From NCBI GenBank assembly GCA_030272585.1, contig BSYQ01000012.1, forward strand, positions 2,046,001 to 2,110,000: a stretch of 64,000 nucleotides of DNA, given 5' to 3'. Source of the stretch: Bryopsis sp. KO-2023. Its lineage: Eukaryota; Chlorophyta; Ulvophyceae; Bryopsidales; Bryopsidaceae. Below the pieces are notes generated by a model, which saw only the letters and a list, made by a program, of their open reading frames with translations, was not told the origin of the DNA and ran no database searches. A program made the position numbers and the translations under genes. This document shows positions 9,447 through 19,257 of this stretch, piece by piece; the first letter of the stretch is position 1, and every line of letters starts with the position of its first letter.

Positions 9447-9856
9447 CATTTCTCTGACAATGTTTGAATAGTTTTTGTTGCAAGAAACCTGAATTAAAAA
9501 AAAAAAACGAAGCTGGAAATCTTCATCCCAGCATTCATTCAAACAAGCATTCGGCAATATCGAAAGCTTCTGTGGCACAATACTTTGCCACACAAAATTC
9601 CAGAAAAATTCCCTTTGTATGACGTACAAATGATCAAATCAACCTGATACTATTTCCCTGTCCTTCATTGTTCATGAATGCTGATCGAATGCCACCTATT
9701 CTCGTCCTACTTAATTTTTTCCCACCTATTCTGTCCACACTTCTCACTTTTATCCGATTTGGAAATACGGTGCCATCTCAGGGAGAAAGGTGTGGCTGGA
9801 TCGAAATGAACAGCCCAATTGGAGCGGCAACTGAGTGAGTCTCAGCCCGACCTATA

Positions 9857-11735
9857 TCAACGGGTCGCATAAATCATCCTCGCGCTGGAAACCAATTTCA
9901 CCTCGAACCCTTCTGTCTCCAACAGCCGCTTGGCCTCCAGCCCGACTGGATCGTTTTCTAAACAATTGTTTCGATAACAAACTTCGATTTGGGTGATATT
10001 GCTCCCTATCCGGCATAATTGTTCAACAGCCTTTGGGATGAAAGTCCACACGTTCAGCGCCACCCGCCTTAGCCGCCGCAAACATCTGAGCCAATCGAAC
10101 GCCGGCCGCTTCAACTCACCCCCCCACAAAGGCAGCTCCACCAAATTGGGCAGCTTGGTCACCCACTCTAAATCGATGTAGGTCGTTTGGTCGGCACCAT
10201 TCCCCAACGTCAGCTTTTCCAAGGAACCCAGAGACGTGGTTTTCATCAGCACTCGATGGTCTTCCCACGACAGCAAACCCCACACCTCCAATTCTCGCAG
10301 CAACGGTGGCAAAGCGTTCAGAAAACCATGCTTGACTCTATCCTCCACGCCAAACGGTGACACGTTCTTCACCAACACTGATAACACCTTGAGGTGCTTC
10401 AAGCTGCCAAGCGTTTCGCATACGGCTTGGTAACCAGCAGAGAATCTGAGTTGAGTGAGTTGCGTCAAATTGGCAAGGTCATTGGCAAGCCATTGGCCCC
10501 ACTGGACGTCTGCAAGCACCCTGCAGATATTAGGGTTGTCCATTCTCATACCCCGCGTGTCTGGTGAGTCGATGGACAAGCTTCGAAGTCGAGGATTGCA
10601 CTGGAATTTGGTTTTCGCCAACCTGCGACACAAAAAAAAAGCAATGTTCTACTCTCTTTCTTAAATTAAAATTGGGCTGTGGTGGAGCGAGAATGACACA
10701 TCCCCTCAAAAAAAAATATGAACAGGATTTGAATAAACCTGCAAGCCAGTAGATTGAGCATTGAATGGAAGAGTGTCCAGAGCTCATCAACAGTTCACAC
10801 TTTTGCAAATTTGCATTAAAGCAGACCCACAGGCAATCAACTACGGTCAAATTGTCCAGGTTGGGGCATTTCTCCGCTATGGCCAAGCTCCAGCAATCCT
10901 TGAGGTTCACCGTTTTCACAGAAGTCATTGGCATCAGAGCATCAAATTCATTTTCTAACTCAGTTGCATCAGCAAGGCTCAGCGTCCGGATATTGACGGC
11001 GGAATGTAGTACTGCACAAGCCGATGATTCTTCACACATGGTTAAAGATCCTAAGGGAAAAAAAAACAACAACGACACATCCATGTAAGAATCAGGTGGC
11101 GTGTGTGTCGAGGTCTTCGCATTTGGACCAATATTTGATTTTCCAACATGTTCATTATTGCTGCATTTTCTTTTTTGGGGGGCCTTTTGAGCGACATTTT
11201 TTTGCCAGCATCAAACTAAACTAAGGAAAACGTTTTCATAACGAAAACAATCTTCCACCCCTCAAAACAAAAAATAAAAAATTCAACACCTAAAAAAAGT
11301 TAAGAAAGTCCCTCTCAGCTGGGTCCATAGGTTTCAAACAAACAAAAACATCGAGTTTCACTGTCGAAATTACCCAGTTGTTTATTTACAGAGAGCTATC
11401 TCTGTAATGACTTTCAATATTGTCTTATTCATATGACTTATGGGGCTACCTTCTTCCTCGTCGAAAGTCATCCTCGCAAACCCAATTTGAATCAAAGCCA
11501 GATTAGTCACGTGGGCAAGCGATCCCTGCAAGCTCCTGGGAAGATGCTCCAGCTGGTCCCCATAGACACTCACTTTTTGAATGTGATCAGTCACTTCCAG
11601 GTACCAGCTTTTGTTCAGGGTCCGCAGTTTCAAAATCCATTCCCTGAAGTTTTCCCCATCGTCTCTTCTTTCGTGGAAATAATAGATCAAAGGGGGGGCC
11701 ACCGTGCTGGCGTTGCGCCAGTCGTGGTTTGGCAG
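9857..11735 (-). CDS. LRR-like family member 3, three exons intact
   Basis: Three consecutive exons are supported: A 11450-11735, B 10831-11050 and C 9857-10622. They join in phase (A ends phase 1, B phase 2) and have canonical GT and AG. The product has short leucine-rich segments such as LANLTQLTQLRF, LGSLKHLKVLSV, LPPLLRELEVW, LGSLEKLTLG and LPNLVELPLW, typical of irregular LRR proteins that bind other proteins. Exon A holds the conserved block RRDDGENFREWIL. Exons A and B are the same as in member 2 (B is exactly 220 nt in both). The start is not resolved. A minus-strand frame at 12159-12400 (MKWWKQSVRTEGEGG...) or an ATG at 13085 might supply 5' exons. The function is unknown. Confidence 0.65.
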
Positions 11736-12158
11736 CTGAGAAATCATTAGCAAGCAAGGGGTATAAAAAAAAACACGTCGAAGATGCTGGGAACTTTTTC
11801 CTGAAGTGGTAAGGGGTGAGGCCGCTTCACCAAAAACTCGAGAGCGTTATGTCAAGAACAGAAAAACCTGATCGGTCATTTCGCGCGCTTTGTAATCCAT
11901 GGCAGAGGAGAGAAACTGAAACATTCTTTTCTCAAGAGAAACGCTCCGTCCGGGCAGGGGGAAAATATGACTCTTTGCGCAGCGCACCCTATAAAACCCA
12001 CTCGAATTTGCCGCCAGCCCGAAGCTTCACTGAAGCTGTCGGAAGCCACTCCTCACCGCAATTCGAACTGGAGTGGAACGCAACGAGGAGGCGAGGGCAG
12101 ACTATCCAAACCCAATTCGGATGGCTTCGTTGCGAATTTTGCCCAAGAGCGTCTTTTC

Positions 12159-12400
12159 CTACTGTTTTTGGAGTCCTGGGCTTGCAACCGAATTGACATC
12201 AGCCGCCACCCGAATGCTTTTAAGAGTACTTGCTGCAAGGGTGCACCAGTGTTCCCAATTGGTGTCGTAACACAAAAAGCTCTGATCGTCACCTCCCCCC
12301 ACAAAACGCTCCAGCATCAATCGCCACTTCACCACCTCCAACAAGGAAGCATTCTCCTCTCCAAAACCCCCTTCCCCCTCCGTCCGTACACTTTGCTTCC
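12159..12400 (-). CDS. possible 5' exon of LRR-like member 3
   Basis: This minus-strand frame from an ATG reads MKWWKQSVRTEGEGG and later contains WEHWCTLAASTLKSIRVAAD before a stop. It lies upstream of exon A (11735) in the right orientation and its composition looks coding. I found no certain donor linking it to exon A and no homologue beside member 2, so this is a weak proposal. Confidence 0.2.
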
Positions 12401-12607
12401 ACCATTTCATGCTCCTGTTGTGTGCGTTATGGTCCTTGGGCGGAGGCGATGCTTTCCAACTTGGCGCCCTCGTTACTCACCACCGAAGACAGCAGGAGAA
12501 AAACAACTCTTCCTGAATTCGTCCCTTTCTGAGAATAATCCCCTCGTCTGATATTTCAAAGAACCTGACAGACGTCTTGAGAAAAATCTCGCTTGCGCTC
12601 CTCCCAA

Positions 12608-12645
12608 CTCCCCAGTACTAGTACTGGGGAGTAGTAGTACTACTA
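12608..12645. repeat. two adjacent perfect palindromes
   Basis: CTCCCCAGTACT followed by its exact reverse complement spans 12608-12631 (24 bp). TAGTAGTACTACTA at 12632-12645 is a second perfect palindrome directly abutting it. Confidence 0.9.
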
Positions 12646-14201
12646 TGCTGGTGAGGAAAGGCGAATTCGCCTTCGAAGGCTGCCGCCTCCTGGCATGGAC
12701 GAAGGGCAGGTACTGCAGGTACTGTCCTGGAATCGGTCCCGCGCAAAGAAACGAATTCGAGTTTCCTCTCCTTTCAGCTCTGGCTTCCAAAAGGCACGAC
12801 AGGACCGACATACCACACGGTGCTTGTTGAAACGTCGGAAAAATACTTTTTTTTAATTGCGCCTCCAGTCCCGGCTGTGCTCTGGACAACCGGAAAGTCT
12901 GCCCGAGGGGCAAAACAAATCAAAACAGAAAGGGGTTTGCAGGAACTGACCTCCCTAAAACCTAAGTGCTTCGAAAGAGTAGAAAAAACACCTGCTGTGT
13001 CACAGCACTCAACTATGCCTTCCGTCAACAGGTGGCAGTCACAAAACCCGTTCGAAAGGAATTCAGTTTTCGCCCTCAAATTCATCCACTCCCCAACCAG
13101 CGAGACTCCAGCCGTTACAATTATCTGAATCGAGCGTTTCTTGGGGAGGCCAAAAACCTTGAAAAGAACTTGCCTCTGACCAATTGTACAACTCTCGTGA
13201 CCAAAAAGTGGCCAATAAGAGAGTATTTTTTTATCCCAAATTTTTAGGCCACCACTTTCTGAAACGCCTCGAAATTTTAACTGTAGTGTAGTAAATACAT
13301 TGCACAGCCACCATCAAAGTTTCGTTTCGATTGCCTGCGTAAATTGTGAGTAATCGACGAATCGTGACTTAATTCAGGCGAAAAATCGTCTGAATCGTCG
13401 ATTTTTCGCCTGTAATTCGTGTCTGTTGCCGCCGTGCTGGGTATTGTTTTTGGTATTTTTGAAGTGCGCCAATTTATTTCAGAGAACCACGACCGCGTGG
13501 GCATGTTTTTGAGTGCAATTTGATTTAGGAAGTGAATGAAAGATGAGGCTAGATGTGTCACACCCACAGCAAAGAGTTGACAGATCTAGGCCCCTAACAA
13601 ACATACACCAAATAACCCAAAAATCACAAAACTTTGAAGACGTGTTGGAAAAAACAAACAAACAAACAAACAAACAACATTGTTGGAAAACACTTGGAAA
13701 AATTGCTGCCAAATTTTCAAATCGAAAGACATCGATTCAAGTCCTCTTTTGATGCAATGACTGGAACGATGATTTTGTGCGTCCGAAATCAGGTGATTTT
13801 GGTCACGAGAGTTGTACAACTGGTCCTCTGCATAGTCCGCCCTCACCTTCCCACTGAGCTCCTCTCCAGGTCACTTCGCATGGCCAACATCGTCGAGAGT
13901 CGTAGTGAAGCTTCGGGCATTGGGGCCCTGGGAATGGTTTAAAACTCCAATGTTGTAAAGGGGGCACCGTCTCTCCAATGTTATGGACGAGCAGCGAATA
14001 GCTTTGGCAGTTGGTTTCGACAGGGAAAATGTTTCGGTGTCTCTTTTCTGCTCTTGCTCCGGCTTGGAAACGGTGCGGCAGGCCGGACAAGGGTTTTTCA
14101 TCGTTTCGTGAAAACGCTCTGCTGTTCTCACATGTGCTGGAGAAATTTTCATTTTTTGTTCATTTTTTGTTATTGAGAGGCATTTCTGTTTGTGCTTCCA
14201 G

Positions 14202-16361
14202 CCATGGGATGACGCCGACACAGTGGGTCCCCCTTTGATCCAATATTTGGAAAGAAAAAGAGACGATGGGGAAAACTTCAGGGAATGGATTTTGACGCTG
14301 CGGGCCCTGAACAAGAGCTGGTACCTGGAAGCGACTGGTCACATTCATAAAGTGAGGGTATGTGGGGACCAGCAGCTGGAGCAGCTTACCAAGAGCTTGC
14401 AGGGATCGCTGACTCATGTGAAATTCTTGGAGTTGGAGGATATTTCAACTGAGGCATTAGCTTTCGACGAGGAAGCAGGTACTCTCCCCAAAAAAATATA
14501 TATATATTTCTAAAAAAGAATCAAACAGAGTAAAATAGAATGAATACAGCAAAAAGAACGAAAACAGGACATTTATCGTATGGTTGCCTGTTTGTAGCTC
14601 TGTTGGTGTGTGATTACAAAAGATAATGCCTTGTGTCTTTTCCTTTTTTTTTTTGAGAAGAATTGAGTTTTAAATATTTTAAATAAAAAATATTTTTAAT
14701 CTCGGGTGGCATGAATGATGTTCTTGAAAAGTCCAAAATGTGTGCAACTTGCAAGTTGCACACATTTTGAAATTCAATTGAATTCTCACATGTTTTCTGT
14801 TTTTCATGTCAGGATCTTTAAGCATGAATGCAGAATCGTCGATTTGCGATGTGATGAATTCTGCCGTCAATATTAAGATGCTGTGGCTTGCGAACATAAT
14901 CGAAACCAACAATGAATTTGGAGCTCTGCTGCCAATGAGTTCTGTGAAAATCTTGGTCCTCACAGAGTCCCAGAGTCTGGCCGTCGTACAAAAATTTCCC
15001 AACCTCGAGACTTTGCAGTTATATGGTTGTCGGTGGGTTTGACTTGCAAAAGTGTGATGACTGTACAACAGTGTGACCTGTGGGTGGGCTCCAGGAAAAA
15101 AACGAATAAAAAAAACAAACCAAAACTCAATCTACGGCTATTTTGTTCTTTAATACTGCAATTCATTATCGGGGGAGTGCGATCTGACATGTTTGCTCCA
15201 ACATTGCTCTGTTTTCTCAAACTCTTTGGGAAAAGTCGAATGAATTTTTAAAGAGAATTTCAATTTCTTTTTTTTACGTTGTGTGTCAGATTGTGCCGGT
15301 CCGATTTCAAGTGCAGTCCTCGACTTCGCACCTTGTCCATTGACTCACCATTCATCAAAGATCAGGAGCATCTTCCGATGTTCCTGAAGTTCCAACCATT
15401 CGACCAGCCGTTTCTCGATGGCCTAGCCAATTTGACCGAACTCACTGAGCTGAAATTTGTCTGCCACATAAGGAGTCGGGCCGATCACCAAGCTCTGTGG
15501 AAATTGCTGGGGCGCTTGACGAACCTCAAGTCTCTATCTCTTCCAGCGTCCGTCAGACAGGACGAAGTGAAGCGTGAATTTATGAAGGCTTTGCCCCCAT
15601 CGCTGGAAGAGTTGGAGCTGTGGGAGTTTGTCCATGTACGACACTTTGAATTCAATGCCATCGTCATGGACACCACGTTTATGGAAAGAAAAGCTGGAAA
15701 TTGGAATAATACATTCAGCTGCGGTGCATTGGAGTGAGCTGGAGCTGTCTTTTGTGGATGAATATCACTTTCTTTTTGTGTGTCCTGTTTATTCTTCAAA
15801 ATTTTGCTGTTTTCACAGAGATGCTTTTCAATGGAATAATCCCAGGGATCTTTTTAGTTGGGTGCCACCAGGCACACTAGCTTTACTCATAAAAGATATG
15901 GCTTTTCTACGATCAGCAGGTTTTCATGCATAGGTTTTTTTTTAATCTTTGTTCCGGAACAAAGCTGGATCCAGCATCATGGAGGGTGATGGCTCTCTTT
16001 CGCTGTGGGTTCTAATAATGATTGTTGATTGATCGATTGTCTTTGTGGGGGGAAGGGGTGGCCGGTGGGGTGGCCGGTTGGGCATTTTCGCGGCTCAGAA
16101 ATTCACCCAAGTTGAGGCAGCCGGTGCTGCTGGCGGCACGAAGGGTGAATTTGGATTTTTTCTTTCTTACTTTTAAAAGGATCGGTCCAGAGGCTTTCAA
16201 ACAAATATGCTGTGAGGGGGAGAGCATTCAGGAAATCGTTCTTTGTTGTTTATTTCAAAGCTGTCCCAATACAGAGAAACCCAGCACTGCTGTCCAAGTT
16301 ACTGGACGTCGAGCGGTTGTTGCAAGCACGAGGGGTGAAGGTGACAATGCGTTGTCTCTAG
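14202..16361 (+). pseudogene. LRR-like family member 2, interrupted
   Basis: Exons A (14202-14478) and B (14813-15032) are intact, in phase and closely similar to member 3. Exon C starts at 15290 after TGTGTCAG, but shifts frame near 15680 and meets a stop at 15735-15737. The expected remainder of exon C reappears only at about 16040-16361, ending in a frame that matches the C-terminus of member 1 (LLQARGVKV) with TAG at 16359-16361. The roughly 290 bp in between include the dispersed repeat at 15935-16032, so an insertion plus frameshift probably inactivated the copy. A truncated protein from exons A-B-C is still possible. Confidence 0.65.
15935..16032 (+). repeat. dispersed repeat, copy 2, inside a broken LRR exon
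   Basis: This copy matches 9066-9178. It carries the extra GGAACAAAGCTGGATCC after TTTGTTCC, and its frame from ATG 15979 stops after 17 codons. It splits exon C of the LRR-like pseudogene. Confidence 0.8.
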
Positions 16362-17171
16362 CAATTCATTGGTCTCCTTTTTCTTTGGCATTCTGACAGA
16401 AAAGAAAGTCATGTATATTAAAATTAGATTGATTATAGCGATATTAACCTTGCTGGTTAAGGGGTATTTTCTGTTTTATTCCCCCCGATCCTGGCATGTC
16501 TTGTAATATTTTTGGGTGGTTGGCATCCGAATGCCTATGTTGGTTCTTGGAAAAGGGACTCTCCTATTTCACTCCTCCACCAAAAACCTGTCGGTCCAAA
16601 AACGCTGAAACATGACTACCAAGCTCGGCACATCAGGTTTTTGTTCTCTACATTTTTCAAATTACACAACCTGTTGAACATAAAAAATGCAAAGCGAAGC
16701 AAAGGAAAAAACTCAGCTTCCGAAGGATCTGTCGGGCTATTTCCACACAACATGACAAGGAATCCATTAGGCAGCTCGCAAGCTTGCAATTTTCTGCAAC
16801 TTGGCATGCACCCCTTGATGAGTTCAAATTTCCCCTTGGAACACCCCACATCATACCCACATGGAATCAATTCACACCCACCCCCGAGCCCTCAAATATC
16901 TACAAGACATGAATGAGCGACTCCATCTTACTACCCGCTCCGACAATAACGGTGGTAATAGTGTGGTGGTTGAAACCTAATTTCAAGCCGATTTTCATGC
17001 GGGTGGGGTGATGCAACCCCCCGGGTGGCATGCATGCTAGCAACCGATGCATGCCAGAATGTTCAACTTTTGCATGTCACTCTTTTTTTGTTTTCCCCCT
17101 TCACCTAGGGGGCGATCTCCGTATATCCATGGACTATGCACAAAATATATCTATTTTTTTTTTCCTATTTT
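16362..17171. other. no gene seen
   Basis: This is spacer between the LRR pseudogene and the 3' end of the NUDCD2-like gene. Frames are short, with no supported splice sites or family motif. Confidence 0.4.
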
Positions 17172-18812
17172 TCATTCCTTCTCCAGATCCCTCATGAATG
17201 TTCTTGCGTTGGGAACTTCTGAACCTGTCACGTCGGCCCCGGAGAAATCGAATCCAGGGTGCTAAAGAATTTCGAAAGCACAGACAAAAAATTAAGCAGA
17301 ATTCAAACAATATCAGGGCAGAGCGTCTTTAAAGCAAAAGCAAACAACAATTCCCGTTTCAAAAAAACATCTAATGATGCCAAAAAAAAGAAAAAAAAAG
17401 CATGCCAAAAAGCATTGGATTGAGAAAAAAATCCACTGTACCACATTGGATTTGGCAAAGTGGACAAAAATTGAACCTGATTTCCAAGCCTTATGACTAA
17501 ACAGAGTGATCTGATCTAATCCAATCCAGAGGAGGAGACCATTCCCACTTCAATGTCAGTTTTCTTTCAAATGAGGGGGAATTTTCCTACCTCTTGTTGA
17601 AATCTCTCCAGCAACAGTCGCTTTTTGTCATCCTCAGCTTTTGATATCGCTAAATCGTGACCTTTCAAAGCACTTGGCCATGGGTCCGCCTGTCCATCAC
17701 AAATTCCAATATCTAATTAATGCATGCCCTCATCCCCCCTTTCCATTCCCCGAAAACACTCTTCCAATATTTCAGGATTCATTGATCGGTGATATAATCT
17801 TTGTCAATGTGTGCTTTCTTTTTTTTCTCTCCTATCTGGAGAGTCGATTCCATTAACAGTATCGAAATAAAACAGCTGGCGCACCTCATCAAACTTCTGG
17901 AGCGTTATGTGCAAAACACCATCCTCTGTATCAAAGCAACAATCATTTTCATTTTCAAAACGATCAAAAATCGGCACCCATCGTATCGACGACAGCCTGT
18001 CGCGGTCAACGAAAGCAACCAGCATTTTTATTTTTATTTTGAGAGGGGGGGGAGAACATGAAGATTTATGTAAAAGGTTTCCAAACAGGATAGCTCCTTT
18101 GCTACCAAAAGAATTTTCCAATCTTGGAGAAAAACGAACCAGGTCACATTTTTCTCAAATTTTATTTTCATCGTTCCCGATGGCTGAAAACAACATTCAC
18201 AGTTGACGTCTGAAAAATGCATTTACTTGTTATAGCTAGTCCCATCTTGGTCTCACTCTTTATTTTCCAATTATTTTATTTATTTATTTATTCATTTATT
18301 TATTTTTATTCATTTTTTGCTTTTTTTAATTTTTTACTATTTTTTTTGGGGGGGAGGGGATCACTTACCGAGGGTCCAAAAGCAATCCGAGGGTTTCACA
18401 GGGGCGTGGAAATCTTGCTGGTCAAAACAACAGCCATCAGCAAACCAACCCTCCCTGTATGCGACGGCAGGGAATTTGACAAAAAAAAAAAAAAAGAATA
18501 ATATATAGAAGAAATGAAAAACCAGAGAGGCCCATTTCTATTGTTACACCAGCTTATGCAACACAACAGTTGATAAAATACGAGCAGTAACAAAATGTGA
18601 TTTTCGAAACTCACGTCCAAGTAAGGTGGATTGGGTTTCATTCCCACTCGCAGATGGGTCCTCGAAATGTCGCAGAAAAGCTCCCTCCCACCCACGCCGG
18701 GTGGCACTTCAATATAAAGGTTAACTTCGCTGAGCGTCTGGTCCCACTCGTATATCACCCGTCCTTCGTGCGTGAATTTGTGGCGCTCCGTCGGGGCCAG
18801 CTGATCAGACAT
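17172..18812 (-). CDS. NUDCD2: NudC domain-containing protein 2-like (CS domain)
   Basis: Five exons on the minus strand, 18615-18812, 18369-18417, 17885-17925, 17591-17689 and 17172-17261, join in phase to give 158 residues, close to the 157 of human NUDCD2. The start is ATG 18812 (MSDQLAP). Exons 1-3 form the CS fold: YEWDQTLSEVNLYIEVPPG, then PVKPSDCFWTLEDGVLHITLQ across two introns. Exons 4-5 carry the family C-terminus: ADPW, LLLERFQQE then HPGFDFSGADVTGSE, and the stop. NUDCD2 proteins are Hsp90-associated co-chaperones in the cytosol. About a dozen residues between strand 7 and ADPW are shorter than in animals; a small exon in 17690-17884 could have been missed. The gene is divergent from the lipase gene starting 445 bp away. 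Confidence 0.85.
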
Positions 18813-19257
18813 CGTTTTTTTTTGTTTTTCTTGAGGTGGCAACTACGAACAATGCAATCGAACTCGGGGGCAAAAACCCACTCTGGTAAACTTTCTTTTT
18901 TTTGGGGGGGGGGGGAGGGGGACAGATTTCAAGTAACCGATCTGTGGATTTTCCAGTGATTTTTTTTTCTCGGACCATTACCTCATCCCTCTCACACAAA
19001 AGTCACACCTGGCGCATTGCCTCTGTATTTTCTAGGCCACGATTCTGAACGGGCCAGCATGCGGGAGGGAGGAGGTTGGAAAAAAACAGAAAACGGAAAG
19101 ATCGGGACAGGGTGCTACGAGTGCGAGAGGGTCGACAAAATTCCACACGTGCCTTCGTTCAAAATGGAGACCCGCTGAGCAGACGTCGGTGTCTATAACC
19201 CCAAACGCATACATTTTCGACTGGAGAGAGAACGCTCCAGGGAGGGAAAACACCAAA
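18813..19257. promoter_or_regulatory. intergenic region between two divergent genes
   Basis: The 445 bp between the NUDCD2-like ATG (minus) and the lipase ATG (plus) must contain both promoters. It includes a T(10)G(11)-type homopolymer junction near 18898-18918 and an upstream frame from ATG 19059 (40 codons, ending at 19179-19181) that could be a uORF of the lipase mRNA. I see no clear TATA box. Confidence 0.4.

Larger units (their letters stand above)
11736..13980. other. spacer between two divergent LRR-like genes
   Basis: Members 3 (minus) and 2 (plus) point away from each other across this stretch, so it should contain both promoters and first exons, which I could not place. Visible structures are a perfect 24-bp palindrome (12608-12631), a 14-bp palindrome (12632-12645) and a 14-bp hairpin (13375-13412). 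An (AAAC)n run lies at 13653-13677. Confidence 0.5.

Noticed and set aside
9405-9470. Minus-strand tRNA-like sequence with B box GGTTCAACTCC
   Set aside because: Only the B box is convincing. The A box and stems are not, so I did not list it as an element.
13983-14108. Frame MDEQRIALAVGFDREN... as first exon of LRR-like member 2
   Set aside because: It ends in a stop before exon A with no convincing donor, and member 3 has no counterpart.
19189-19257. GTG at 19189 as start of the lipase
   Set aside because: It is not an ATG in a eukaryotic gene. The first in-frame ATG is at 19258; an upstream intron remains possible but is unsupported.
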